NCBI RefSeq assembly: GCF_030150205.1
Contig: NZ_JASLGT010000005.1
Coordinates: 144,595 to 208,594, forward strand
DNA from: Niabella sp.
GTDB lineage: Bacteria; Bacteroidota; Bacteroidia; Chitinophagales; Chitinophagaceae
Direction: 5' to 3'
DNA length: 64,000 bases
The position numbers and the translations under genes are program-made. How positions within the stretch are numbered: position 1 is the stretch's first letter; each line of letters starts with the position of its first letter. Below are positions 54,217-63,949 of the stretch, in pieces. The notes under the pieces were generated by a model. That model did no database searches. It saw only the letters and a list, made by a program, of their open reading frames with translations, and was not told the origin of the DNA.

Positions 54217-56982
54217 TTAAAAGCGAATATTGTAGTTGATAAATGGTATGGCGCTTCCGAAAATGGATAACTTGTACCCGTTTACAACCGCGTTCTCCGA
54301 TACAAAGTATACCGAATAGGGGTTCCTCCTTCCCAGGAGATTGTATACGCCAATGGTCCAGGAATTATGGGTTTTCTGATGCACTTTATGATTTCCGTCG
54401 ATATTCATAGAAAAATCAGTCCGGTAATAATCGGGGATCCGGTATTGGTTCCGGTCCGAATACAGCATCCGCTCCGCTCCCTGGTAATAGAAACGGCCGA
54501 TCGGGTAGGTAATGGGTCTGCCGGTGCTGTACGTTGAATTGAGCGACAAACTGAACCGGTGGTTAACCCTGAAATTACCCACGATCGTTATATCGTGCGG
54601 TTTATCATAGTTGGCCGGATAAAAATCGCCATTGTTGACTAAAGAGCCAAGGCTTTGATCGGTAGACCGAAGCAGGATACGGGAGTACGTATACCCGATC
54701 CATCCATTCAGTTTGCCCACTTGTTTTTTTACCAGGAGCTCCACCCCGTATGCCTTCCCCTTTGTATTGATCACATCGGTTTCGATATTGTGATTCAGGA
54801 GCAGTGTGGCCCCGGGCTTATAATCCAGGTAATTTTTGATGTTTTTATAATAAACTTCAACGGAGGTTTCGATGGTATTGGATTTAAGATTTTTATAAAA
54901 GCCCAAAGAAAACTGGTCGCCTGTTTGGGGTTTGATATTCGGGTCGCTCAGCTTCCAGATATCGGTGGGAGAGATCACCGTGGTGTTCGATAGCAAATGA
55001 ATGTATTGCCGTAAGGAGTTGTAACTGGCTTTTACGGAGAAGCTGGGCGTAAAGGCATAACGCATGGAAAAGCGGATCTCCGGCCCCTGGTAATTGTTGA
55101 TGAACTTTCCTTTGCCGTAGGTAGTGGTTCCTGTTCGGGTTGCATCGGTTATTGGCTGCCCCTCGCGGTAATAGCTAACGGTTTGCGGACCTAGATACGA
55201 ATAAAAGGAGTAGCGGATACCGGTACTGAAGGAAAGCTGGCCGGTTGCATTAAACCGGTGAGTGATATAAGCTGCATTTTCCCATGCCCGCTGTGCACTC
55301 ACTGTGTCGGGCCTTACCTGCGACCGGTCACTGGCCGGATCAAAGGTTCCGGGATTGAGCAGGTAGGACAAAGAGTTGAGACCAAAATCGAAGGAATGTT
55401 TTTGGTTGAGGAAGTATACAAAATTCAGCTTGCCGTAAAGTTGCCGAATATCAAAAAACAGTTTGAATCCGTTGACCACGTTGGAATCGCTGTTGATGCG
55501 GTACCGGTAATAGTCGTAGCCCCCGATCAGTTCTGCCTGTAACCGCCGGGTAAAGTTTTTCTTCCACTTCAGCGACAGGTTCCGGTTGGTATACCCATAG
55601 GTAGTATCATTATTCAGGTTAAAGCGGTCATTACTGTAATAGGCATTCAGGTAAATATTGTTGCTGGAATCAATCCGGTGACTGATGCCCAGGTTCAGAT
55701 CCTGGAAGGAGGCCCTGCTTTTATCATATTCTTTGGGCAGCAGATCGATCAGCCAGTTGGCATAGGTGGTACGCCCGCCAAAAATAAAGGAGGTTTTATC
55801 TTTTACGATCGGACCTTCCAGCTGAAGACGGCTGGTGATCAACCCGATGCCGGCAGAACCGGTGAGCTGTTTCTTATTTCCTTCCCGGCTGTTTACATCC
55901 AGTACTGAGGCAAGCCGGCCGCCATATTTGGCCGGTACAGAACTTTTGTAAAGCTCTACATCTTTCACAATCTCCGGGTTAAACGCTGCAAACATGCCAA
56001 AAAAGTGCGACGGGTTATAAATAGTGGCATCGTTGAACAAAATGAGGTTCTGGTCGGAGGAGCCGCCTCTTACATTAAAGCCTGTACTGGCCTCGCCTAC
56101 TGTTTTTACGCCAGGCAATGTGGTAATGGCACGCAGGATATCGGCCTCGCCAAAAACGGTAGGAATGCGTTTTATTTCCTGGATGCTCAGACGGGATACA
56201 CCCATTTGTACGTTGCGGACATTCCGCGTTTGGGTAGAGGAAACAACCACTTCCTTTAACGTAGGTACCTGCTCCTGCACAGCAATATCCATACGCCCGT
56301 CTGCATATACCTGCAGGTTCAGGTTGGTTTCCCGGATGCCCAGCCCCATAATATTAAGAACGTGCTTTCCGGGTGGAATGCTTAAGGAGTAATTACCATA
56401 GGCATCGGCGTTGGTAAAATATTCGTTATCGATGGCCACGGAAGCGTTAGGATAGGGCTCGCCGGTACGCGCACTTTTTACATTGCCGGTCAGCAATGCC
56501 TGCGGATGCCGGGGCGCATTCCGGTTGCCGATTTCATAGACCCGTTCTTCTGAAGTAACGCTTCTTCTTTCTTTATCGCTTAACCCGTAATCGCTTACCG
56601 GTGCCGGTTTAAGAGAAGGCGCCGCTTTGCCGGTTTGCCGGTACATGCCGGCGGGCAAAACAACCTGAACCCTCAGGTTACCGGTAATGTATACCTTCTT
56701 TTCATGATCATCGATGGTATAGGTCAGTGGCGTTCTGTTCAGCGCCTTTTGCAATACGGTGGCCAATGGTCCGGTTTCTTCGGGCCGTTTGATCTTTATC
56801 GAATCCACCTGCGTATGGTCGTAATAAAAATAATATCCTGATTGTTGCTCCAGCTGCAAAAAATAAGCCGTTGCAGGAATGCTGTCTGTGCTGACGGGGC
56901 CCGGCGCTGTTGTTTGAGCCACTGCTGAAGCGACGGTGCACAGGTTAAAACAAATGATGAATATAAATAGCCTGTTTAACAT
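54217..56982 (-). CDS. TonB-dependent receptor with STN and carboxypeptidase-like domains
   Basis: A 921-aa outer-membrane receptor. Signal peptide (MLNRLFIFIICFNLCTVASAV), STN domain ~35-105 (LEQQSGYYFYYDHTQV), carboxypeptidase-like regulatory domain ~165-245 (GNVKSARTGEPYPNASVAI), plug ~250-370 (TLPGVKTVGEASTGFNVRGGSSDQ) and barrel ending INYNIRF. STN domains usually signal to a FecR/ECF sigma pair, but none is adjacent. Its ATG overlaps the stop of the upstream gene by 1 bp (TAATG). Ligand unknown. Confidence 0.93.
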   Translation of the reverse strand: MLNRLFIFIICFNLCTVASAVAQTTAPGPVSTDSIPATAYFLQLEQQSGYYFYYDHTQVDSIKIKRPEETGPLATVLQKALNRTPLTYTIDDHEKKVYITGNLRVQVVLPAGMYRQTGKAAPSLKPAPVSDYGLSDKERRSVTSEERVYEIGNRNAPRHPQALLTGNVKSARTGEPYPNASVAIDNEYFTNADAYGNYSLSIPPGKHVLNIMGLGIRETNLNLQVYADGRMDIAVQEQVPTLKEVVVSSTQTRNVRNVQMGVSRLSIQEIKRIPTVFGEADILRAITTLPGVKTVGEASTGFNVRGGSSDQNLILFNDATIYNPSHFFGMFAAFNPEIVKDVELYKSSVPAKYGGRLASVLDVNSREGNKKQLTGSAGIGLITSRLQLEGPIVKDKTSFIFGGRTTYANWLIDLLPKEYDKSRASFQDLNLGISHRIDSSNNIYLNAYYSNDRFNLNNDTTYGYTNRNLSLKWKKNFTRRLQAELIGGYDYYRYRINSDSNVVNGFKLFFDIRQLYGKLNFVYFLNQKHSFDFGLNSLSYLLNPGTFDPASDRSQVRPDTVSAQRAWENAAYITHRFNATGQLSFSTGIRYSFYSYLGPQTVSYYREGQPITDATRTGTTTYGKGKFINNYQGPEIRFSMRYAFTPSFSVKASYNSLRQYIHLLSNTTVISPTDIWKLSDPNIKPQTGDQFSLGFYKNLKSNTIETSVEVYYKNIKNYLDYKPGATLLLNHNIETDVINTKGKAYGVELLVKKQVGKLNGWIGYTYSRILLRSTDQSLGSLVNNGDFYPANYDKPHDITIVGNFRVNHRFSLSLNSTYSTGRPITYPIGRFYYQGAERMLYSDRNQYRIPDYYRTDFSMNIDGNHKVHQKTHNSWTIGVYNLLGRRNPYSVYFVSENAVVNGYKLSIFGSAIPFINYNIRF

Positions 56983-57692
56983 TAGTCCTGGTTATAGAGT
57001 TGAGTTGCCATTTTGATCGCAGCTTCTGGATTTTTTCTGAACCGGATATCGTTTCTTTTTAATGCTTTGTGGATGGCCGCTTTTTTCTCTTTTATGATTG
57101 CGTATAAATTTCTCTTTGAGTTTACAGGATAAAACACACCATCCTTATGGATAAAGAACCGGTTGCCCCATATAAATTCCCGCTCTACCACGGATTGACC
57201 GGTTGTTTCTTTTATCGTTTTCCTGCGCAGCACAAGAGCCGTTAATCTTCCCTCACTCAGGATTTCATAAAAGCCCGTGGATAGCTGGTTGTTGTTGCCC
57301 ATGCCCAGTTGTACAAATTTCCGTTGGCCCAGTGTAAAGGCATAAAGCCGGTTATTGGGCAGGATCACCGGCATTTTAGCGGGATTTTCGACCTGTAATT
57401 CACCTGCTACCGCATCATATTTCAGTTGCAGGTCTTTATACCAGGTGCTGTCAAAAAAAACGACCCCTCCAATCCACTGATCTTCGTCCACGAAAGGTGT
57501 TCCGGTAATGGTGGGCAGGTATCCCTGGTACAGGCGCCCGTTATAAACCGGTAAATCGTTACGAAAAGTCTGGTAAAATGTTTCGGGCAGGTATTGGGGC
57601 GCGCTGAAAGACAAAAAGCCATCCTGTTGAGCATGGAGATCAGCGGCAGCAAGGGTATACAAAAGCGTTAGTAAGACTGTTTTTATTTTCAT
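56982..57692 (-). CDS. Exported hypothetical protein, first gene of TonB operon
   Basis: A 236-aa protein with signal peptide MKIKTVLLTLLYTLAAADLHAQ and a strand-rich mature domain (GGVVFFDSTWYKDLQLKYDAV, then LYAFTLGQRKFVQLGMG), ending in a basic helical tail. Not recognised. Overlaps the TonB receptor start by 1 bp, so probably in the same transcript. Start chosen at 57692; an upstream Met at 57788 is unlikely. Confidence 0.75.
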   Translation of the reverse strand: MKIKTVLLTLLYTLAAADLHAQQDGFLSFSAPQYLPETFYQTFRNDLPVYNGRLYQGYLPTITGTPFVDEDQWIGGVVFFDSTWYKDLQLKYDAVAGELQVENPAKMPVILPNNRLYAFTLGQRKFVQLGMGNNNQLSTGFYEILSEGRLTALVLRRKTIKETTGQSVVEREFIWGNRFFIHKDGVFYPVNSKRNLYAIIKEKKAAIHKALKRNDIRFRKNPEAAIKMATQLYNQD

Positions 57693-57909
57693 AACGGTCA
57701 ACAATACAGTGTTGATGTAAATAATAAAAATAGGCCAAATGCGCTTGCGGGGCAAATTTTTTGGATAAATATTCCCGGCCGGCGCCATTTATCCGTCCCG
57801 GGATCCGTTCAACCGATTGAACAAATAGCCGGAAACCCTTCTTTTTTATGCCTTTTTTCAACACCTTTGCGGGGTGCCCAATCTTGCTGCACAGTTAAAT
57901 TATTTTTAT

Positions 57910-59097
57910 ATGAACGAGAATTTTACAAAACGGATCGGAGCTGAAGTTGAAGAAATCAAAGCTTCCGGTTTGTATAAAAAAGAACGCATCATCGAAAGCG
58001 AACAGGGTGCAGAAATACGGGTGAATGGTAAAACGGTGATCAATTTCTGTGCAAACAATTACCTGGGACTTTCGTCTCATCCGGAGGTGATCAAAGCGGC
58101 CCATGCTACCATTGATGCCCGCGGGTATGGCATGAGCAGTGTACGCTTTATCTGCGGTACACAGGATATTCATAAAGAACTGGAACAAAAAATATCGGCC
58201 TTCCTGGGTACAGAAGATACCATTTTGTATGCGGCGGCTTTTGATGCGAACGGTGGTGTTTTTGAGCCCCTGTTCAGTGACCAGGATGCGATCATTTCCG
58301 ATGCGCTGAACCATGCCAGCATTATCGATGGCGTGCGGCTCTGCAAAGCGCAGCGCCTCCGCTACGAGCACAATAGTATGGAAGACCTGGGAGCAAAACT
58401 GAAAGAAGCTTCCGGAGCCCGCAGTCGCATCATTGTTACCGATGGCTCATTCAGTATGGATGGTACCATTGCGCAGCTGGATAAAATTGTAGCGCTGGCC
58501 GAACAATACGATGCAGTGATTATGATTGATGAGTGTCACTCTTCCGGGTTTTTAGGGAAGACCGGGCGGGGTACCCATGAGTATCGTGGTGTAATGGGAA
58601 AGATCGATATTATTACCGGCACATTGGGTAAGGCACTGGGCGGCGCTTCGGGTGGATTTACTTCGGGCCGTAAAGAGATCATTGACATGCTGCGTCAGAA
58701 GTCAAGACCCTACCTGTTTAGCAATACCCTGGCACCCTCAATTGTTGGAGGCTCTATTGCGGTACTGGATATGCTTTCATCCTCCACTGAATTAAGAGAT
58801 AAGCTGGAATATAATACCCGGTACTTCCGTGAAAAAATGACGGCAGCGGGTTTTGATATCAAACCGGGCGATCACCCCATTGTGCCGATTATGCTGTATG
58901 ATGCTGTACTGGCGGCCGATTTTGCGGCGCAATTGCTGGAAGAAGGTATTTATGTGATCGGCTTCTTTTTCCCCGTGGTACCCAAAGGACAGGCGCGGAT
59001 ACGGGTACAGCTAAGTGCCGGCCACGAACAGGAGCACCTGGATAAAGCGATTACTGCCTTTACCAAAGTGGGAAAAGAGCTGGGCGTACTGAAATAA
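57910..59097 (+). CDS. kbl: Glycine C-acetyltransferase (2-amino-3-ketobutyrate CoA ligase)
   Basis: A 395-aa PLP enzyme of the alpha-oxoamine synthase family that makes 2-amino-3-ketobutyrate from glycine and acetyl-CoA, or runs the reverse in threonine breakdown. PLP Lys lies in TGTLGKALGGASGG, with DECHSSGFLGKTGRG and NYLGLSSHPEV typical. No tdh gene is adjacent. The ATG at 57910 matches the family N-terminus (MNENFTKRIGAEVEEIKASG); upstream codons are not. A CACCTTTG box, a variant -7, lies at ~57868. Confidence 0.94.
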   Translation: MNENFTKRIGAEVEEIKASGLYKKERIIESEQGAEIRVNGKTVINFCANNYLGLSSHPEVIKAAHATIDARGYGMSSVRFICGTQDIHKELEQKISAFLGTEDTILYAAAFDANGGVFEPLFSDQDAIISDALNHASIIDGVRLCKAQRLRYEHNSMEDLGAKLKEASGARSRIIVTDGSFSMDGTIAQLDKIVALAEQYDAVIMIDECHSSGFLGKTGRGTHEYRGVMGKIDIITGTLGKALGGASGGFTSGRKEIIDMLRQKSRPYLFSNTLAPSIVGGSIAVLDMLSSSTELRDKLEYNTRYFREKMTAAGFDIKPGDHPIVPIMLYDAVLAADFAAQLLEEGIYVIGFFFPVVPKGQARIRVQLSAGHEQEHLDKAITAFTKVGKELGVLK

Positions 59098-59185
59098 GAA
59101 GAACCGGCGCTTGATATTATCGAACGGATGAACCATTGAGAAGTTAGGACTATTGAGAAAGGACTTAATGACGCTTAACTTCTTG

Positions 59186-60118
59186 ATGGTAAAAAATGGC
59201 TTTATGTGGATACGATTGCTTCCTGTTGCCTTTTTAATAGCAGGCGCCATCAGCGTTACTGCCCAAACAACTACGCCACAAGCCCAGTACCCCTCACCTA
59301 TGCAGGAAACCGTACGCCGGCATGAGCGCATCTCCTTTGATATGCAGCAGGGCATTACATATACGATCGACAGTATTTTAGCTAAACCGGTATTTGTATA
59401 TATTCCCAAACGGTTAAAAAAAGCAGCCTGGGCCGATCTGCTGATCCACTTTCATGGAATGAATTATGTGCCGGCCTGTACCGCTGAAAAAAGTAAAACC
59501 AATCTTGTTGCCGTTTCAGTAAACCTGGGATCCGGCTCCGGCGCCTATGCCCGGCCTTTTCAAAATGATACGGTATTTAAAAAGCTGATAACAGCCATCT
59601 GGAACACCGTTCAGGAGCATCTGGGAAACCGGATCCGGCAACGGAAGATTATTTTGAGCGGATTCAGTGCGGGGTATGGCGCTATCAGAAGTATTTTGTC
59701 TGAGACCGATGGATTTGCATCTGTAAATACCGTGTTGTTACTGGATGGTTTGCACGCCAGCTATATTCCCGAACGGAAATTGCTGGCGGAGGGCGGGCTG
59801 ATCGATACTACCGGGTTTGTACCCTTTTTGGCATTTGCCCGGAAAGCCATATCTCCGGCTACCGGTAAACGGATGCTGTTTACGCATTCGGAAATTTTTC
59901 CCGGCACCTTTGTAAGTACTACGGAAGCGGCCGGCTATCTGCTGCAACAGCTGCAGTTAAAGGCGGTCCCCGTTTTAAAAGGAGGCCCGGGAGGAATGCA
60001 GCAGATCAGCGAGGCCGGCAAGGGGAATTTTACCGTACTGGGTTTTGCGGGAAATTCGGCTCCGGATCATGTGGACCATTTTCACGGATTGCCTTTTTTC
60101 CTCCGCAGGCTGCTTTAA
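59186..60118 (+). CDS. Secreted alpha/beta-hydrolase (esterase-like)
   Basis: A 310-aa exported protein. After the signal peptide (WIRLLPVAFLIAGAISVTAQ) come LLIHFHGMNY (oxyanion region) and the nucleophile elbow GFSAGYGA (Ser) typical of the alpha/beta-hydrolase fold, with a C-terminal VDHFHGLPFF giving a likely catalytic His. The substrate is unknown. Alternative start ATG at 59204 (six codons later) would also keep the signal core. Confidence 0.78.
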   Translation: MVKNGFMWIRLLPVAFLIAGAISVTAQTTTPQAQYPSPMQETVRRHERISFDMQQGITYTIDSILAKPVFVYIPKRLKKAAWADLLIHFHGMNYVPACTAEKSKTNLVAVSVNLGSGSGAYARPFQNDTVFKKLITAIWNTVQEHLGNRIRQRKIILSGFSAGYGAIRSILSETDGFASVNTVLLLDGLHASYIPERKLLAEGGLIDTTGFVPFLAFARKAISPATGKRMLFTHSEIFPGTFVSTTEAAGYLLQQLQLKAVPVLKGGPGGMQQISEAGKGNFTVLGFAGNSAPDHVDHFHGLPFFLRRLL

Positions 60119-60215
60119 AGGTGCCTGGTTTTGTACGCACCACTGATACAATAGATGGGCCAGCCTTTAAAAAAAATCAGTAGGTTTGATCCATTCTTTG
60201 CGATAAATATTGATC

Positions 60216-61754
60216 ATGAATAAACTTATTCTCTGCTGCTTTGCTGCAACGCTTGTCGTTTTCCATACTGCCGCCCAGGCTCCAAAGCCGGCAGCGGCGC
60301 CTGTTAAGCAGGAAACCGCGGCAGATGCGCGGAAAAATACCTCACCGGATCTGAGCTTTAACCCGGACGCTGTAGTAACCACGAACCATACGGTTACCAT
60401 TAAAGGGCAGAAAGTTGCCTATAAGGCCATTGCAGGAACCCTGCCGGTTTGGGATGAGGATGGAAAGGCCATTGCCGGTTTATTTTATACCTACTATGAA
60501 CGGACCGATGCTGCTAAAGGCGGACGGCCACTGGTCATTTCATTTAACGGCGGCCCAGGCTCTGCTTCTGTTTGGATGCATATCGGCTATACCGGCCCAG
60601 TGCTGCTGAACATCGATGATGAAGGGTACCCGGTACAGCCTTACGGTTATAAAGAAAACCCCTATTCAATACTGGATGTGGCGGATATTGTATATGTGGA
60701 TCCGGTAAATACCGGCTATTCGCGGATTGTAGGTAAAGATGTACCCAAGACGAAATTCTTTGGTGTAAATGCAGATATTAAATACCTGGCAGACTGGATC
60801 AACACCTTCGTAACCCGCTATGATCGCTGGGGATCGCCCAAATACCTGATCGGTGAGAGCTATGGTACCACACGGGTTTCGGGGTTGGCACTGGAATTAC
60901 AGCAGGCACACTGGATGTACCTGAACGGGGTGATCCTGGTGTCGCCCACCACCCTGGGCATTGAACGGGGAACGGCAACCGATGCGGCATTGCGCCTGCC
61001 GTACTTTGCTGCAACAGCCTGGTATCATAAAAAACTGGCAGCAACCTTTCAGCAAAAAGAACTGGAGGCTTTTTTGCCGGAAGTAGAAGATTTTACCATG
61101 AACCAATTGCTGCCCGCATTAAATAAAGGCAGCCTGCTGGAAGAAGCTGCCAAAAGATCCATTGCGGAAAAGATGGCCGCTTACTCCGGTTTGTCGCAGC
61201 AGGTGATCCTGCAGAATAACCTCGACATTTCTGCAAACCTGTTCTGGAAGGAGTTGCTACGCAATGAAGGATTTACCATCGGCCGGCTGGATTCGCGTTA
61301 CAAAGGCATTGATAAACGGGATGGCGGGGAACGGCCCGATTTTAATGCAGAGCTCACGGCCTGGCTGCATGCCTTTACACCGCCGGTTAATATGTACCTG
61401 CGGAATGAACTGAACTATAAAACGGATTATCCGTATAACGTGTTTGGATCTGTATGGCCCTGGGATAATAATAATGACCGTACCGGAGAGAACCTGCGCA
61501 GCGCGATGTCTGCCAACCCTTATCTGCACCTGCTGGTGCAATCCGGTTATTACGATGGTGCCTGCGATTATTTTAACGCCAAGTACAACCTTTGGCAGAT
61601 GGATCCTTCCGGCCGGTTAAAAGACCGGATTCAATGGGCAGGATTCCGTAGCGGGCATATGATGTACCTGCGCAAGGAAGATCTGAAAACAAGCACCGAA
61701 CAGATCCGGGCGTTTATCAGGGCGTCCATTCCCAGTAAAGCAGCAAAGTATTAA
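60216..61754 (+). CDS. Peptidase S10-family serine carboxypeptidase
   Basis: A 512-aa exported protein (signal peptide MNKLILCCFAATLVVFHTAAQ). S10 marks include NGGPGSASVWMH, the nucleophile GESYGTTR, and the C-terminal His segment GFRSGHMMYL. The catalytic Asp is in the DGACDYF region. Cleaves C-terminal residues of peptides in acidic settings in the family. Start at the ATG at 60216, two codons after a TTG. Confidence 0.92.
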   Translation: MNKLILCCFAATLVVFHTAAQAPKPAAAPVKQETAADARKNTSPDLSFNPDAVVTTNHTVTIKGQKVAYKAIAGTLPVWDEDGKAIAGLFYTYYERTDAAKGGRPLVISFNGGPGSASVWMHIGYTGPVLLNIDDEGYPVQPYGYKENPYSILDVADIVYVDPVNTGYSRIVGKDVPKTKFFGVNADIKYLADWINTFVTRYDRWGSPKYLIGESYGTTRVSGLALELQQAHWMYLNGVILVSPTTLGIERGTATDAALRLPYFAATAWYHKKLAATFQQKELEAFLPEVEDFTMNQLLPALNKGSLLEEAAKRSIAEKMAAYSGLSQQVILQNNLDISANLFWKELLRNEGFTIGRLDSRYKGIDKRDGGERPDFNAELTAWLHAFTPPVNMYLRNELNYKTDYPYNVFGSVWPWDNNNDRTGENLRSAMSANPYLHLLVQSGYYDGACDYFNAKYNLWQMDPSGRLKDRIQWAGFRSGHMMYLRKEDLKTSTEQIRAFIRASIPSKAAKY

Positions 61755-61951
61755 CAGTTGCTATAGCCACAAAGACTCTAAGGCGCAAAGATGCACAAGG
61801 GGCGATATCCCTCGTATGTTACTGTAGTCCTCTCTGCAGCCCTGTTACCGGATAGCCATGTGCTGCCTGCTGTTTTATGCTCTTATCGCTCCAATAAAAA
61901 TCGTTTACAAAAGCATTATCATTCATGTCAGAATAATCACTGTATACCCGG

Positions 61952-63124
61952 TTAATTTCTTCTTTTATTGTCCTCATTTTTTTTGTGCGGTATTTTCAAA
62001 GCTCCGTCTACAGGTACCGGGGCTGCAAGAGTGGGAACTGGTGCTACTTTATCATCAATGGCCGTTTCCTTTATGTTGTTGTATTTATAGGACTTTTCCG
62101 GTTCTTCGCAGGTAGTGTAAAATAAAGAATGCGGGTCCGTCTTTTCTGCATTATGTATCTTTTCGATCGCTTCAAGTTTTATCCGGGTATATTTTCTCAA
62201 TACCAGGTCGGCATTATAGTCCTCGCTTTTATACAGCGTATAATCTTTCTTTTTGTCAAATACTTCTTTGCTGATATATTGGTTTGAAGCGCCATCATAT
62301 GTGTAGTCTGCGGTATCCGGTTCCTCAAACGGGCGGTACCGGTCATTGGTATACATAATAACGGTTTCGTTCCTTCGGGATTGTTCATATGCTGTTTTCA
62401 ATTGTGTCACCTCCTCCAGGTTATCCGGTGCTTCTTCCTGTTTTTCGAATTGCCGGCTTGTGAGCGTGGTCTCCAGCAGCAGGATCCCTTCTTTCGTAAG
62501 GATACGCCCTTTAAACGGATCGTGATACCGGTCTGGCTGATGATAAACCAGGATATAATCGTTGTGGGTTACCGGGAACCGGAAAGAACCGGGCTCTTTT
62601 TTAGTTTCGGGCAAACGCCAAAGGGCTTCCAGATGATGACTGAGTGCTATCTGTTTGGGATGATATGCCGTATCGTAAACAAAGGGTGCCGAAAAACAAT
62701 TGGCATTTTTATTGAACACCCGTTTTACCGGTGCTTCATCAAACCGGATCAATGTGGTGCCGCGTTCAAATCCGCCAAAGGCGAGCCGGATGCCCTTGAT
62801 GGTCTTATCATTACGGGCATATACAGTGAACACCTGTTCCGGCTTATCCGGATAAAAAGAAAGGAGTTCTTTTTCAATGTTGTATTTCCCAAATACCATG
62901 GTGGCATAACCATATAGTAGAAAGCTGCTGTCTTCAAACAGGTAAATGCCATCGGAAGTACCGCCATACCGGCCCTGTATGTTTTTATATGAACGACCGT
63001 CCTGGCCAAATGCTGAACAAACGGCCAGCAACAATAAAACGGGCAATGTGATTTTCTTCGGCAAGGTATGATTCCGGATTTGCACCCGGATTGCTGTTAA
63101 AAAGGTGTTTAAGCTTGTGATCAT
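61952..63124 (-). CDS. Exported hypothetical protein
   Basis: A 390-aa protein with a hydrophobic N-terminal segment (KITLPVLLLLAVCSAFGQ) and a mature domain rich in Tyr/Phe strands, followed by a charged helical C-terminal third (TKEGILLLETTLTSRQFEKQEEAPDNL). The last ~50 residues are Pro/Lys-rich. No family recognised. Met at 63124 selected over an upstream Met at 63169. The ~200 bp before 61952 hold no gene. Confidence 0.72.
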   Translation of the reverse strand: MITSLNTFLTAIRVQIRNHTLPKKITLPVLLLLAVCSAFGQDGRSYKNIQGRYGGTSDGIYLFEDSSFLLYGYATMVFGKYNIEKELLSFYPDKPEQVFTVYARNDKTIKGIRLAFGGFERGTTLIRFDEAPVKRVFNKNANCFSAPFVYDTAYHPKQIALSHHLEALWRLPETKKEPGSFRFPVTHNDYILVYHQPDRYHDPFKGRILTKEGILLLETTLTSRQFEKQEEAPDNLEEVTQLKTAYEQSRRNETVIMYTNDRYRPFEEPDTADYTYDGASNQYISKEVFDKKKDYTLYKSEDYNADLVLRKYTRIKLEAIEKIHNAEKTDPHSLFYTTCEEPEKSYKYNNIKETAIDDKVAPVPTLAAPVPVDGALKIPHKKNEDNKRRN

Positions 63125-63167
63125 CTGAACTGCAAATATGCCGCTTTCCCTGCAAAAAAGAACGGGC

Positions 63168-63194
63168 ATAAAAAAAGCGATCCGGATGGATCGC
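63168..63194 (-). terminator. Intrinsic terminator of yceI-like gene
   Basis: GCGATCC (63177-63183) and GGATCGC (63188-63194) with a GGAT loop; on the minus strand the stem is followed by a T-run. Located ~27 bp beyond the YceI stop. Confidence 0.85.
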
Positions 63195-63220
63195 CTTATG
63201 AAAATTATTTCAGGAATGGA

Positions 63221-63748
63221 TTATGCCTGTTTTACCAGTTCTGCATTGATGTGCAGTTTCACATCATCGCCTACCACAACGCCTCCGGTTTCTGTCATGG
63301 CGCTCCAGGTCAGTCCAAAATCTTTACGGTTGATCTTGCCATTCAGTTCAAAGCCTGCAACGGTTTGGCCATACGCATTGGGTCCGATTCCACCCAGCTC
63401 AACATTCAGGGTAACGCTTTTTTTCACTCCGCGGATGGTCAGGTCTCCGGTCATTTCAAACTCATCCGTTCCTTTAGGAGCAATGGATGTTGATTCAAAT
63501 GTTAACTTGGGATGGTTGGCCGCATCAAAAAAATCAGCCGATTTCAAATGCTCGTCACGCTGTGCAGGGCCGGTTGAAATACTGTCAATATCTGCACTAA
63601 AGGATACTTTCGCATCGCTGAAGTCATCGTTATCCGCGATAACAGTGCCTTCAAAGCTGGTAAATTTCCCGGATACGTTTGAAATTACCAGGTGTCTTAC
63701 TTTAAAACCTATTTCCGAATGCATCGGATCCATTGTCCATGTAGCCAT
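63221..63748 (-). CDS. YceI-family protein
   Basis: A 175-aa lipocalin-like protein starting MATWTMDPMHSEIGFKVRHLVISNVSGKF, a perfect YceI N-terminus, with FDAANHPKLTFES and DLTIRGVKKSVTL. It lacks a signal peptide, so it is the cytosolic form. YceI proteins bind isoprenoid or other hydrophobic ligands, often in stress responses. Normal length. Confidence 0.95.
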   Translation of the reverse strand: MATWTMDPMHSEIGFKVRHLVISNVSGKFTSFEGTVIADNDDFSDAKVSFSADIDSISTGPAQRDEHLKSADFFDAANHPKLTFESTSIAPKGTDEFEMTGDLTIRGVKKSVTLNVELGGIGPNAYGQTVAGFELNGKINRKDFGLTWSAMTETGGVVVGDDVKLHINAELVKQA

Positions 63749-63949
63749 AGTTGTATTTGTTTTTTGTGATTTGATAACACAAAATTAGTACCGGAAACAG
63801 GGATGGAAAATAACCTAGATTAAGATTGATGGTTAAGATTTTGTAAAGAAGCTTCTTTTGGGTACATTAGACCTCTTTCATAATTCGAAATTCACATTGG
63901 TGTAAAAGTTTTTGATATGAAGTTGGGGTAAATTGGTTTTACCTTTGTG

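Noticed and set aside
63940..63947. TACCTTTG as promoter of the final ORF
   Set aside because: It lies only 3 bp before the ATG, so a transcript from it would start at or inside the coding sequence.
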